From assembly GCF_002797325.1 (NCBI RefSeq), contig NZ_KZ454938.1, forward strand, positions 415,322-479,321: a stretch of DNA of 64,000 bases, read 5' to 3'. Origin of the DNA: Bacillus sp. FJAT-45037 (GTDB taxonomy: Bacteria; Bacillota; Bacilli; Bacillales; Bacillaceae_D). The translations under genes were made by a program, and so were the position numbers. A model generated the notes under the pieces. The model did no database searches, was not told the DNA's origin, and saw nothing but the letters and a program-made list of their open reading frames with translations. This document shows positions 36,212 to 45,333 of the stretch, one piece after another (the first letter of the stretch is position 1; each line of letters opens with the position of its first letter).

Positions 36212-37243
36212 ATGGAAAGATTACGAGTCGGGATAGTTGGTGTTGGTGGGATTGCTACATCCCGCCACATCCCTGCTTTTTTAGCGATTCCGGACATGGT
36301 TGATGTTGTGGCAGTGTTTGATCAACAATTGGAGCGAGCTGTGATTGTGGCAGAGGAGCTCGGCATCCCATTCGTTGCTAAAAAGTATGAAGAACTTCTT
36401 GATGCGGTTGATGCGGTTGTCATTTGTACACCGAATCGCTTTCACTCAGAGCTTGCGGTGACAGCGCTTAGTGCAGGCTGTCATGTGTTATGTGAAAAGC
36501 CAATGGCAACAAGCGTAGAAGAATGTAAAAGAATGCTCGAGGCGGCGAATCAAGCAAATAAAAAATTGATGATCGCTTATCATTATCGTTTTATGAAAGA
36601 AGCCCAAGCGGCGAAACGTCTGATCGATGCGGGGGAAGTTGGCATGCCGCTTGTCATTCGTGTGCAAGCTCTTCGTCGTAGAAAAGTACCTGGTTGGGGT
36701 GTGTTTACAAATCATTCTCTTCAAGGTGGCGGATGCTTGATGGATTATGGCTGCCATTTGCTTGATTTGGCCTTATGGTTAACGGGACATGAAGAAATAG
36801 AGTCAATCACAGGACGTACATATGAAGAAATTAGTCGAAACCCTAATGAGATCAATGAATGGGGTAGTTATGATACAGAAAAAATAGATGTCGAAGATCA
36901 TGCGACCGCCTACATCACCTTCAAAAATGGAGCTAGTCTATTATTTGAAACATCTTGGGCGGCAAATATTGAAGCAGATAAAGAGACCTTAAGTATTTCT
37001 GGAACGTCTGGTGGTCTAGATGTCTTCCCGCTTGCTCTTAATCAGTCGAAACATGGGATGCTTCAAACGATGAAACCAGATTATATTGAAGGGGCAGATG
37101 ATCCAAGTGTTCCTCAAGCGACAAATTTTGTGAAAAGCGCGTTAGGTTTAGAGCCATTGTTAGTTGAGCCTGAACAAGCGATGGAAGTCAATCGAATCAT
37201 TGAGGCAATCTATTCTCAAAGTGGAAAGAGGGAAAACCAATGA
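36212..37243 (+). CDS. Gfo/Idh/MocA family oxidoreductase (second copy)
   Basis: This 343-residue paralogue has the Rossmann motif VGIVGVGGIATSRHIPAF, the EKP signature CEKPMATSVEE and MDYGCHLLDLALWLTG in the active-site domain. The ATG at 36212 follows TAGGAGTGG; a GTG at 36203 lies inside that site. The two dehydrogenases share only their family motifs, so they may act on different carbons or in opposite directions. It overlaps the next gene by 4 nt (ATGA). Confidence 0.92.
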   Translation: MERLRVGIVGVGGIATSRHIPAFLAIPDMVDVVAVFDQQLERAVIVAEELGIPFVAKKYEELLDAVDAVVICTPNRFHSELAVTALSAGCHVLCEKPMATSVEECKRMLEAANQANKKLMIAYHYRFMKEAQAAKRLIDAGEVGMPLVIRVQALRRRKVPGWGVFTNHSLQGGGCLMDYGCHLLDLALWLTGHEEIESITGRTYEEISRNPNEINEWGSYDTEKIDVEDHATAYITFKNGASLLFETSWAANIEADKETLSISGTSGGLDVFPLALNQSKHGMLQTMKPDYIEGADDPSVPQATNFVKSALGLEPLLVEPEQAMEVNRIIEAIYSQSGKRENQ

Positions 37244-38208
37244 AACTAGGATTATTTACTGTTTTATTTGCACAAAAGTCTTTTACAGAGATGCTTGATT
37301 ATGTGAAAAAAGCAGGAATTGAAGCGGTTGAAATCGGCACAGGAGCCTACCCGGGCGAAGCTCATTGCCCACGTCGTGAATTGTTACAAGATGCGGAGAA
37401 GCGTAAGCGTTATTTAGATGAAATTGAGTCAAGAGACCTTGAGCTTGAGTCATTCAGCTGTCACGGTAACCCGATTAGTCCAGATGCAGCTTTCCGTCAA
37501 GAAAGTGATGAAGCCTTATTTGAAACAATTGAGTTAGCTTCAAAAATGAATGTCGGCATTGTCAACTGTTTCTCAGGAACTGCTGGTGATCATGAGGGGG
37601 CGAAATACCCGAACTGGCCAGTTGCTCCGTGGCCGAATGAATATGGTGATGTATTGAAGTGGCAATGGGAAGAAAAGCTGATCCCATATTGGAAAAAAGC
37701 AGCAGCTTATGCCGATGATCATGGCGTGAAACTCGCATTAGAATTGCATGGAGGCTTTCTTGTCCACACCCCACATACACTTTTAACGTTACGAGAAGAA
37801 ACATCTAAAGCGATTGGAGCGAATTTAGATCCGAGTCATCTTTGGTGGCAAGGAATTGACCCAGTTGCTGCGATAAAAATCTTGGGAAGAGAAGAGGCGA
37901 TTCATCATTTCCATGCTAAAGATACATTTATCGATCAAGAACAAGTCAATCGCTACGGTTTAACAGATATGCAGCCTTACGGAAATATTCAAACGCGTGC
38001 GTGGAATTTCCGCTCAGTTGGTTGTGGTCATTCGATTCAAGAGTGGACAGAGATGATGAGCGCTCTTCGTACATTTGGTTATGATGGGGCGATCAGCATT
38101 GAGCATGAAGATCCTTTGTTATCGATTGAAGAAGGGTTCCAGACAGCTGTTCGCAATTTGAATCCGTTGTTATTAAGAGAAGCACCAGGAGACATGTGGT
38201 GGGCGTAG
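37240..38208 (+). CDS. Sugar phosphate isomerase/epimerase family TIM-barrel protein
   Basis: This xylose-isomerase-like TIM barrel has 322 residues. Metal-ligand candidates occur in AVEIGTGAYPGEAHCPR, LALELHGGFLVHTP (Glu), NLDPSHLWWQG (Asp/His), HHFHAKDTFID and AISIEHEDP (Glu). Members act as keto-sugar isomerases, epimerases or 3-keto-glycoside-processing enzymes. Coupled by ATGA to the preceding dehydrogenase, it likely handles the product of that enzyme. Confidence 0.9.
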   Translation: MKLGLFTVLFAQKSFTEMLDYVKKAGIEAVEIGTGAYPGEAHCPRRELLQDAEKRKRYLDEIESRDLELESFSCHGNPISPDAAFRQESDEALFETIELASKMNVGIVNCFSGTAGDHEGAKYPNWPVAPWPNEYGDVLKWQWEEKLIPYWKKAAAYADDHGVKLALELHGGFLVHTPHTLLTLREETSKAIGANLDPSHLWWQGIDPVAAIKILGREEAIHHFHAKDTFIDQEQVNRYGLTDMQPYGNIQTRAWNFRSVGCGHSIQEWTEMMSALRTFGYDGAISIEHEDPLLSIEEGFQTAVRNLNPLLLREAPGDMWWA

Positions 38209-38260
38209 CAAGGAAATAAACGGGATCATCGCTAGGGTATGATTCCATTAGGTGATGGAT

Positions 38261-39265
38261 ATGGCAACGATTAAAGAAGTCGCGAAGTTAGCTGGGTTAT
38301 CAAGAACGACGGTTTCGCGTGTGATGAATAATCATCCGTATGTATCCGATGAAAAAAGAGAACAAGTATTAGATGCGATGACTCAACTTGGGTATGTCCC
38401 AAATAGTTCAGCAAGACGTTTGCGAAAAAACCGAACAGAGACGATTGCTGTCCTGATCTCACGTGTCGTCAACCCCTTTTTCAGTAAGCTTGTCGATGAG
38501 ATGGAACGGATCGCAGCAGAGCATGGGTATCAAGTGATCTTGTGCAACACAAGGCAAGACAAAGATAAGGAACGAAATTACTTAGAATTATTACGAACGA
38601 AACAAGTCGATGGAGTGATCCTCGCTTCGATTGAGAATGAGTGGGATGTAATTGAGCCGTATACTGAATATGGGCCGATCATTTGCTGTAATGAGTATCG
38701 AGAAGGTATCGCGGTCCCGTCGATTAGACTTGATCAAATCAAAGCAGGAGCTCTTGCGACGAATCACCTTATTGAACTTGGTCACTCTCGCGTTGTCTAC
38801 ATTGGGGGAAGTCAAGATAGTCCACTCTCTGAGGACAGAAGGAGAGGGTATGAACAAGCCTTAACGAGCGCGGGTATCAATATTGTCAAAGACTACATTA
38901 TTCATGATGTGTACGGCATTGAAGATGGGCAATTGATTTGTGAGCGACTGTTAGATTTGAAACCTCGGCCTACAGCGGTATTTGCAGGCAGTGATGAAGT
39001 AGCGGTTGGATTAATGAATGCCCTGCTTGAAAGGGGCTTACGTATTCCAGAGGATTTTGCTGTTGTCGGTTTTGACAATCAACCCATCGCAGAAATCATA
39101 TCGCCTAAATTAACGACGATTGAGCAGCCGATTAACCAATTAAGTCATATGGCGATGACAAGAATGCTTCATGCCCTTCAAACAACACAAAAGTTGTCGC
39201 CAAGCATTGAGTTTTTGTCGCATCAATTGATCATTAGGCAATCAACGACTGGAAAAAAAAATTAA
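38261..39265 (+). CDS. LacI-family transcriptional regulator
   Basis: This is a sugar-responsive repressor. The N-terminal helix-turn-helix (ATIKEVAKLAGLSRTTVSRVMNNHPYVSDEKRE, residues 2-35) and hinge (NSSARRLRKNRT) are standard. A periplasmic-binding-type effector domain follows (IAVLISRVVNPFFSKLVDEME ... VVGFDNQPIAEIISPKLTTIEQP). The 334 residues start at the ATG 38261, after TAGGTGAT. It ends the thu-like operon and is the obvious candidate to bind the two palindromes at 30747-30818. Confidence 0.93.
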   Translation: MATIKEVAKLAGLSRTTVSRVMNNHPYVSDEKREQVLDAMTQLGYVPNSSARRLRKNRTETIAVLISRVVNPFFSKLVDEMERIAAEHGYQVILCNTRQDKDKERNYLELLRTKQVDGVILASIENEWDVIEPYTEYGPIICCNEYREGIAVPSIRLDQIKAGALATNHLIELGHSRVVYIGGSQDSPLSEDRRRGYEQALTSAGINIVKDYIIHDVYGIEDGQLICERLLDLKPRPTAVFAGSDEVAVGLMNALLERGLRIPEDFAVVGFDNQPIAEIISPKLTTIEQPINQLSHMAMTRMLHALQTTQKLSPSIEFLSHQLIIRQSTTGKKN

Positions 39266-39329
39266 AAGAATGAAAGTTTTTCGTTGTTTTTGGTCATCCT
39301 AAAGAGGAGATCAGAAACGAGGAAGGACG

Positions 39330-39512
39330 ATGACTATGCGTTCGGGAATGAGGCAACAATTAATCCATCAACAATCAGATCAAATGTTTCACGTTGATTT
39401 TCATCAATTTGTGGAACGTGAGGGGAATCAAACGAACTTAGAGCTTGCCTCAGAATTTGGGTTGTCTTTAAGAGATGTTAAAGCTTTAAAGCAGAAGCTC
39501 GGCCGAAACTAG
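39330..39512 (+). CDS. Small helix-turn-helix-like protein of unknown function
   Basis: This 60-residue basic protein has a C-terminal stretch ELASEFGLSLRDVKALKQKLGRN that looks like a single helix-turn-helix. The N-terminal half includes FHVDFHQFVEREGN. It has a good ribosome site (GAGGAAGGACG). It sits upstream of the hisS leader, and the promoter of that leader begins 5 nt after its stop. I recognise the sigma-70-like pattern but not a specific function. Confidence 0.65.
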   Translation: MTMRSGMRQQLIHQQSDQMFHVDFHQFVEREGNQTNLELASEFGLSLRDVKALKQKLGRN

Positions 39513-39516
39513 CCTA

Positions 39517-39545
39517 TTGACAGGTGAAGATTTCATTCGTATAGT
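39517..39545 (+). promoter_or_regulatory. Sigma-A promoter of the hisS-aspS T-box transcript
   Basis: TTGACA (39517-39522), 17 nt, TATAGT (39540-39545). Transcription from about 39552. Confidence 0.8.
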
Positions 39546-39576
39546 AGTAAACAAACCAATTATAAATTTCTATTAT

Positions 39577-39836
39577 TCCGTTGACGAGGCATAGTAGTCG
39601 AGGTAACAGATTGATCAGAGAGGAGAGGTCGTGGCTGAGAGCCCTCCCAATTTGTCTTGATGAATGAACACCTTTGAGGATTTTCTCTGAACGCATTGTT
39701 TAGTAGGAGATGACGTATACAGGCGTTAACTGTTGAAAAGTGGAAGCATGAGTGTATGCTTCAATTAGGGTGGCACCACGGGTATATAACTCTCGTCCCT
39801 GATGTATTAAACATCAGAGACGGGAGTTTTTTTGTG
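39577..39836 (+). ncRNA. T-box leader of hisS-aspS
   Basis: The leader senses uncharged tRNA and controls termination. The T-box sequence AGGGTGGCACCACGGG is at about 39768-39783. The terminator AACTCTCGTCCCTGATG ... CATCAGAGACGGGAGTTTTTTT runs over 39789-39836. Stem I contains the AGTA motif near the 5' end. A CAC triplet at 39669-39671 (GAACACC) sits where the histidine specifier is expected. Specifier identity is inferred from position and the downstream gene. Confidence 0.9.
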
Positions 39837-39902
39837 TTTTATCTTAGTGCCATTTTTTTACTTTTTATTTAAAGATGATAAATGAGAGCAGGAGGATGTT
39901 TG

Positions 39903-41195
39903 ATGAGTATTCAAATTCCACGCGGTACGCAAGATTTATTACCAGGTGAAATTGAAATTTGGCAGTATATCGAAAAAAAGGCTGAAGAAATTTGCAGCCG
40001 TTACAACTATCAAGAAATTCGCACCCCAATTTTTGAGCATACAGATGTGTTTGCACGAGGTGTGGGAGAAACAACCGATATCGTTCAAAAAGAAATGTAT
40101 ACATTTACTGATCGTGGCGAGCGAAGTCTTACACTACGCCCAGAAGGAACAGCTGGTGTTGTTCGCTCATTTGTTGGCAATAAGCTTTACGGATCGGCCA
40201 ATCAACCAACGAAGTTATTTTACACAGGCCCTATGTTCCGATATGAGCGTCCCCAAGCAGGTCGCATGCGCCAGTTCGTTCAGTTTGGCGTTGAAGCATT
40301 AGGGAGTAAAGATCCAGCAATCGATGCGGAAGTATTGGGACTTGTAATGAGTATTTATTATGAGCTTGGACTAACAGATATTAAGCTGGTGTTAAACAGC
40401 TTAGGAGATAAAGAAAGCCGGGATGCCCATCGTGAAGCGTTAATTAAGCATTTTAAACCGAACATCGAAGAATTTTGTTCAGATTGTCAGAACCGTCTAG
40501 ACAAGAATCCATTGCGTATTCTTGATTGTAAGAAGGACCGGGAACATCCATTAATGGCAACGGCCCCTTCGATTCATGACTACTACACAGAAGAGTCTGC
40601 TGCATACTTTGAACAAGTCAAAGCTCATTTAGATCAAATGGACCTGCCATATGTGATTGACCCAACGCTCGTGCGCGGTCTTGATTACTACAACCATACG
40701 GCATTTGAAGTGATGGCAGAAGGTGAAGGGTTTGGAGCAATTACGACATTATGTGGCGGCGGTCGTTACAATGGACTTGTTCAGGAATTTGGTGGGCCAG
40801 AAACTCCTGGTATTGGCTTTGCATTTAGTATTGAGCGACTAATCATGGCATTAAAAGCACAAGGGAAAGTGCCAGAACTAGGCAATCAACTGGACTGTTT
40901 TGTCGTGACACTAGGCGAGAAGGCGAAAGAAAAATCTGTCGAATTGTTATATCAATTACGCCAAGCAGGATTGAAAGCAGATAAAGATTACTTAGATAAA
41001 AAGATGAAAGCTCAATTTAAAGCAGCAGATCGTTTAAATGTTCGGTACACAGCGATTCTTGGAGACAATGAGCTTGAAGAAAACCGTATTAACGTGAAAA
41101 ACATGGAAACTGGTGAGCAAGTCGAGATCGCACTCGATTCATTTATCACATATATGAAAGAGCAAGCAAAGGGAGGCAAATTAGATGATAGGTAG
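39903..41195 (+). CDS. hisS: Histidyl-tRNA synthetase
   Basis: This class II synthetase has 430 residues. Motif 2 is [26 protein letters not shown]. The histidine-specific [15 protein letters not shown] and the motif 3 region [14 protein letters not shown] / [12 protein letters not shown] are also present. The C-terminal anticodon-binding domain covers about 330-425. The ATG at 39903 follows AGGAGGATG; an ATG at 39882 has no ribosome site. Expression is controlled by the upstream T-box. aspS overlaps its end by 11 nt. Confidence 0.97.
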   Translation: MSIQIPRGTQDLLPGEIEIWQYIEKKAEEICSRYNYQEIRTPIFEHTDVFARGVGETTDIVQKEMYTFTDRGERSLTLRPEGTAGVVRSFVGNKLYGSANQPTKLFYTGPMFRYERPQAGRMRQFVQFGVEALGSKDPAIDAEVLGLVMSIYYELGLTDIKLVLNSLGDKESRDAHREALIKHFKPNIEEFCSDCQNRLDKNPLRILDCKKDREHPLMATAPSIHDYYTEESAAYFEQVKAHLDQMDLPYVIDPTLVRGLDYYNHTAFEVMAEGEGFGAITTLCGGGRYNGLVQEFGGPETPGIGFAFSIERLIMALKAQGKVPELGNQLDCFVVTLGEKAKEKSVELLYQLRQAGLKADKDYLDKKMKAQFKAADRLNVRYTAILGDNELEENRINVKNMETGEQVEIALDSFITYMKEQAKGGKLDDR

Positions 41196-42972
41196 AACAC
41201 ATCATTGTGGCGAATTAAAGAAAGATCAAGTAGGGGAAGTGGTCCAACTAAAAGGGTGGGTGCAAAAGCGTCGTGACTTAGGAAATGTGATTTTCCTAGA
41301 TTTACGTGACCGCTCAGGCATTGTGCAAGTGGTATTTAGTCAAGAAGTAGATAAAGAGGCTCTAGAAGCGGCTGAGCGCGTTCGTAATGAATATGTACTT
41401 GAAGTCGAAGGAACCGTCGTAGCCCGTGAAGAACGCACAGTAAATGATAAGCTTCCAACAGGAGAAATCGAAATTCACGTTCATAAAATGGCGGTGTTAA
41501 ATGCGTCAAAATCGCTACCGTTCCAAATCGAAGCAGACACAGATGCATCAGAGGATGTTCGCTTGCGTTACCGTTATTTAGACCTACGTCGCCCTGATAT
41601 GCAAGAAATCTTTAAGTTACGTCATCAAACAACGAAGTTAATTCGAAACTTCTTAGATGACGAGACGTTCATTGAAATTGAAACACCAATGTTGACAAAG
41701 AGTACACCAGAAGGCGCACGTGATTATCTTGTGCCAAGTCGTGTTCACCACGGTGAATTTTATGCCTTACCGCAGTCGCCGCAGATCTTTAAACAGCTAC
41801 TAATGGTATCTGGCTTTGAACGTTACTATCAAGTGGTTCGTTGTTTCCGTGATGAGGATTTACGTGCGGATCGTCAACCAGAGTTTACTCAAATTGATAT
41901 TGAGACTTCATTTATGGACAAAGAAGACCTTCTTGCTATGACGGAAAAAATGATGGCGAAAGTTTTAAAGGAAACAAAAGGTGTTGATGTTTCTCTACCA
42001 ATGCCACGCCTAACGTATGATGAGGCAATGAATCGTTACGGTTCTGATAAGCCAGACACTCGTTTTGAGATGGAACTTGTCGAGCTATCTGATGTTGTGA
42101 AGGATTCAAGTTTCAAAGTATTTACAGGTGCGATTAATAGCGGTGGAATTGTTAAAGGCTTGAACTTAAAAGGTGGTGCAAGCAAAATGTCTCGTAAAGA
42201 GATTGATGCCTTAACAGATTTTGTTAAGCCTTATGGTGCCAAAGGTCTTGCTTGGTTAAAAGTTGAAGCTGAGGGTCTTAAAGGACCAGTTGCTAAGTTC
42301 TTTGAAGGCGAGCAAGCAGAGCAACTCCTTGCAACAATGAACGGAGAAAAAGGAGATTTACTTTTCTTTGCAGCGGATAAGAAGCAAGTAGTGTTTGATA
42401 GCTTAGGTGCGCTTCGACTGAAATTTGGTAAAGAATTTGACCTGATTAATAAAGATGCTTATAACTTCCTATGGGTTGTTGATTTCCCGCTTGTTGAGTA
42501 CGATGAGAACGCTAAACGCTTTGTCGCACTTCACCATCCGTTCACAAGCCCGAAAAAAACGGATCGTGACCTTTTAGCGACAGATCCAGCAGCTGTTCGT
42601 GCAGAAGCGTATGACCTTGTATTAAATGGATATGAGCTTGGTGGCGGATCGCAACGTATTTATGAGCGTGAAATCCAAGAGCATATGTTCAGAGCTTTAG
42701 GATTTACTGAAGAAGAAGCAAAAGAACAATTCGGTTTCTTGCTTGAAGCGTTTGAGTATGGCACACCACCACATGGAGGGATTGCCCTAGGTCTTGACCG
42801 TTTAGTAATGTTACTAGCAGGACGTTCGAACTTACGTGATACAATTGCTTTCCCTAAGACAGCAAGTGCAAGCTGCTTACTAACAAACGCACCAAGTGAA
42901 GTAAGTTTGGATCAACTAATTGACCTGAACTTATCAATCATCGGCAAAAAAACAGATAAAGTAAAAGCTTAA
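41185..42972 (+). CDS. aspS: Aspartyl-tRNA synthetase
   Basis: This bacterial-type class II synthetase has 595 residues. The N-terminal OB fold ([27 protein letters not shown]) binds the anticodon. Motif 2 is [25 protein letters not shown], the GAD insertion covers about 290-420, and motif 3 is [15 protein letters not shown]. Its start lies 11 nt inside hisS with AAAGGGAGGC ahead, so it shares the T-box transcript. Confidence 0.97.
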   Translation: MIGRTHHCGELKKDQVGEVVQLKGWVQKRRDLGNVIFLDLRDRSGIVQVVFSQEVDKEALEAAERVRNEYVLEVEGTVVAREERTVNDKLPTGEIEIHVHKMAVLNASKSLPFQIEADTDASEDVRLRYRYLDLRRPDMQEIFKLRHQTTKLIRNFLDDETFIEIETPMLTKSTPEGARDYLVPSRVHHGEFYALPQSPQIFKQLLMVSGFERYYQVVRCFRDEDLRADRQPEFTQIDIETSFMDKEDLLAMTEKMMAKVLKETKGVDVSLPMPRLTYDEAMNRYGSDKPDTRFEMELVELSDVVKDSSFKVFTGAINSGGIVKGLNLKGGASKMSRKEIDALTDFVKPYGAKGLAWLKVEAEGLKGPVAKFFEGEQAEQLLATMNGEKGDLLFFAADKKQVVFDSLGALRLKFGKEFDLINKDAYNFLWVVDFPLVEYDENAKRFVALHHPFTSPKKTDRDLLATDPAAVRAEAYDLVLNGYELGGGSQRIYEREIQEHMFRALGFTEEEAKEQFGFLLEAFEYGTPPHGGIALGLDRLVMLLAGRSNLRDTIAFPKTASASCLLTNAPSEVSLDQLIDLNLSIIGKKTDKVKA

Positions 42973-42988
42973 TTACTTTATAATTGAT

Positions 42989-43024
42989 CCCCTTTCTAGG
43001 TTGAACTAGAAAGGGAATTTTTTA
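42989..43024 (+). terminator. Terminator after aspS
   Basis: CCCTTTCTAG / CTAGAAAGGG, ten base pairs with a six-base loop, then a run AATTTTTTA. It ends right at the -35 of the next promoter. Confidence 0.88.
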
Positions 43025-43052
43025 TTGACTTCCAACTATAGGGTGGTATAAT
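43025..43052 (+). promoter_or_regulatory. Sigma-A promoter of the SAM-riboswitch/hom transcript
   Basis: TTGACT (43025-43030), 16 nt, TATAAT (43047-43052). Transcription from about 43059. Confidence 0.75.
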
Positions 43053-43098
43053 TACGCTTAATAGAAAATTCGAATAAATGAGAAAAAAATATACTCAT

Positions 43099-43247
43099 CC
43101 TTATCAAGAGTGGTGGAGGGACTGACCCTATGAAACCCGGCAACCGGTTTGTATGCCATACAAACAAAGGTGCTACGTTCAGCAGAATGCGTGCATTCTG
43201 ACAGATAAGGAAAGGCGGAAACCTTTCCTTAGTGAAAGGTTTTTTTC
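43099..43247 (+). ncRNA. SAM-I riboswitch (S-box) controlling hom
   Basis: The aptamer core reads CTTATCAAGAGTGGTGGAGG, then GGACTGACCCTATGAAACCC, GGCAACC, GGTGCTA and finally TGACAGATAAG, closing helix P1 (43100-43105 with 43204-43209). A downstream terminator AAACCTTTC / GAAAGGTTT with a long T-run (43219-43247) competes with an antiterminator made of the AAGGAAAGG stretch. With S-adenosylmethionine bound, transcription should stop before hom. Confidence 0.95.
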
Positions 43248-43303
43248 GTTTATAGATGATGGTTCAATCAAATAGATCAGGTGTTGAAAGGGGTATGAGT
43301 GAC

Positions 43304-44518
43304 ATGTTAAAAGTGGGCGTCCTCGGATTTGGAACAGTTGGTAGCGGTGTGTATGAACGGTTAGAGAAAAGTAGAAGTGTCATCGAGCGACAATTGGGAG
43401 AACCATTTGAAGTTGTGGCGATTTTAGTGAAAGACCGGCAAAAGGATCGTGTAAAAACAGACAATGCTCTGATTACGACAGAGTGGCTAGAGTTTTTGCG
43501 ACATGCCGAGTATGATATTGTCTTTGAAGCCATCGGAGGAGTAGATCCTGCTTTCTCGTACACAAAATCATTGCTCCAAAAAGGGGTACCCGTAATCACA
43601 GCCAATAAGAAGCTCGTTGCGATAAAAGGAAAGCACTTAGAGGAGCTCGCACGTGACACTCAAACTTTTTATGGATACGAGGCAGCAGTAGCTGGTGCGA
43701 TTCCGATTGTTAATGCACTGAGAGGAACGTTGGCAACAACATCGATTCACCGTGTGACAGGGATTTTAAATGGAACAACTAATTATATGTTGACAGAGAT
43801 GATTACGAAAAATCGTAGTTTCGCCGATGTACTGCTAGAAGCGCAGCAACTAGGGTATGCAGAAAGTGATCCAACAGACGACATTGAAAGTTATGATGCA
43901 TGGTATAAACTCGCTATTTTAAGTAGATTATGCTTTGGAAAATGGGTTCAGTTAACTGATTTTTCTCGGATTGGTGTGACCTCGATTGAGAAATGGCATG
44001 TCGATGTCGCGAATGAAATCGGGTGCCAGGTGAAGCTAGTAGGTGATGCAGCGGTTGATGGAAATGAAATAATCGGGAGTGTGTCGCCAGCGTTTATTAG
44101 CAATCAAGAACGACTAGCCTCGATTCATGGAGTGACAAACGGCATTGTGCTTTACGGCGAGGACATTGGTGAATTGTCATTCATCGGACCAGGAGCAGGA
44201 GGCGCGGCTACAGCGAATAGTATGGTCGAAGATTTTCTTTTCCATAGCAACTATCAAGCTGATCGAGCGGTTGTCGAGACGAAGGAACAGCCCGCTCTAG
44301 TAGAAGAATGTCTTGTTTTCGTTAATCAAGCAAGTTACGGAACTTGTCTTCACTGGGCCGAGAACAACGGCGTAAACATTATCGAGGCTGTATCTCATGA
44401 GGAAGGGGAAGCATGGGTTGTTCGCGATGCACCCGTTCACTTGTTAGAACAGCCTGTCTATCGCTTTCTTGATCAAACAAGACAGAGTGTCACCTCTAAA
44501 AATGTTGAGGTCTTATAA
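43304..44518 (+). CDS. hom: Homoserine dehydrogenase
   Basis: Hom reduces aspartate semialdehyde to homoserine, the branch point to methionine and threonine. The NAD(P) motif is VGVLGFGTVGSGVYERL. VITANKKLVAIKG, GILNGTTNYMLTEM and ESDPTDDIESYDAWYKLAIL are catalytic-domain signatures with the conserved Asp and Lys. Length is about 405 residues, and the C-terminal region (about 325-405) is not an obvious ACT domain. The ATG at 43304 is nine or so bases after AAAGGGG; 43295 is possible. SAM-riboswitch control suggests dedication to methionine synthesis. Confidence 0.93.
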   Translation: MLKVGVLGFGTVGSGVYERLEKSRSVIERQLGEPFEVVAILVKDRQKDRVKTDNALITTEWLEFLRHAEYDIVFEAIGGVDPAFSYTKSLLQKGVPVITANKKLVAIKGKHLEELARDTQTFYGYEAAVAGAIPIVNALRGTLATTSIHRVTGILNGTTNYMLTEMITKNRSFADVLLEAQQLGYAESDPTDDIESYDAWYKLAILSRLCFGKWVQLTDFSRIGVTSIEKWHVDVANEIGCQVKLVGDAAVDGNEIIGSVSPAFISNQERLASIHGVTNGIVLYGEDIGELSFIGPGAGGAATANSMVEDFLFHSNYQADRAVVETKEQPALVEECLVFVNQASYGTCLHWAENNGVNIIEAVSHEEGEAWVVRDAPVHLLEQPVYRFLDQTRQSVTSKNVEVL

Positions 44519-44523
44519 GGAAG

Positions 44524-44820
44524 TTATGCGCGAATCAAGTTTCGATAGGCGTCAATTAACTCCGTTGGCTCTGTTTTAATATAGTAAGTTCTTACTCCGC
44601 GACTTGTATGTAGGTATAAGAAGCCCATGGCATCTTTTTCTGGTTTTTTACGGTAGGAGATGTCGAAGATTGAATCTATTGGGTAGTGATCGTTTTTCAC
44701 TGATAATTGTTCAGTAGTTAACACCATGTCAAATTGAGTTTCAACAATGCGTTTTTCGGTCCAACCAATCTCTTGGCTTATTTCAATGCATGGCTGGGTA
44801 GCGAGTACTTTCTTCATCAT
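44524..44820 (-). CDS. Hypothetical protein, possible bacterial PH-like domain
   Basis: This soluble protein has 98 residues, mostly beta strand by eye (QFDMVLTTEQLSVKNDHYPIDSIFDISYRKK ... GFLYLHTSRGVRTYYIKTEP) with a final helix TELIDAYRNLIRA. That layout resembles small PH-like proteins of Bacillus, but I cannot name a family with certainty. It has a strong ribosome site AAGGAGG and is convergent with hom, 5 nt away, with no terminator visible between them. Confidence 0.7.
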   Translation of the reverse strand: MMKKVLATQPCIEISQEIGWTEKRIVETQFDMVLTTEQLSVKNDHYPIDSIFDISYRKKPEKDAMGFLYLHTSRGVRTYYIKTEPTELIDAYRNLIRA

Positions 44821-44910
44821 TAGTGAAGCCTCCTTAAACGAACTAAACCTACCCTACCATAAGTCAGATAAAAGAACAAAAACACATTAACAGAAAATTC
44901 GAAAAAGTTA

Positions 44911-44939
44911 TTGCGCGTGGATTAAAGCTATGTTAAACT
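44911..44939 (+). promoter_or_regulatory. Promoter of the 6S RNA
   Basis: TTGCGC (44911-44916), 17 nt, TAAACT (44934-44939). Start near 44946, which agrees with the expected 5' end of the RNA. Confidence 0.6.
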
Positions 44940-44945
44940 AATCTT

Positions 44946-45196
44946 AATAAGATAAGAATCCTGCAATGTACGTAAACGCTAAGTGTTTTGAGCCAACACT
45001 TTAAAAATGGGAGCATCGGTTGCTTACTTCATTACAAGCCATGAAAGCTAGTGGACATAAGAGAGCGAGTACAGTGCACCCCCCTGTTCATACAGGTTCA
45101 AGCCTTACGTCAGATACGGCATAGGTGGGATTTTTATCCTACATACGATGGAAGTTGCTGCAAGGTCCACCTGGATCTATCAGCAACTTTTTTTGT
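44946..45196 (+). ncRNA. ssrS: 6S RNA (BsrA-type regulator of RNA polymerase)
   Basis: 6S RNA binds housekeeping RNA polymerase as a promoter mimic. The region has no reading frame but strong pairing. CCTGCA near the 5' end faces TGCAAGG near the 3' end. An AAGTGTTTTGAGCCAACACTT hairpin is followed by TTTAAAAATGGGAGC. The 3' half holds CCTGTTCATACAGGTTCAAGCC, similar in layout to the known 3' arm. A terminator AGTTGCTG / CAGCAACT plus T-run closes it. The site between aspS and tcdA is where B. subtilis carries bsrA. I infer the identity from structure and place. Confidence 0.8.
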
Positions 45197-45333
45197 ATTT
45201 AACCGAAAAAGGGTTTAGACTTTTTGGATTCGCTATGATATATTCATATCCGACAATAGATACCCTTTTAGTCTGTTAGATTGTGGGTATACTAAATAAA
45301 ACAAAGACCTCTGCTTGAAAGGAGATTTCACCT

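Noticed and set aside
45095-45115. Possible tRNA T-arm (GGTTCAAGCC) in the region before tcdA
   Set aside because: No acceptor stem or anticodon arm can be built around it. It is explained as part of the 3' arm of the 6S RNA.
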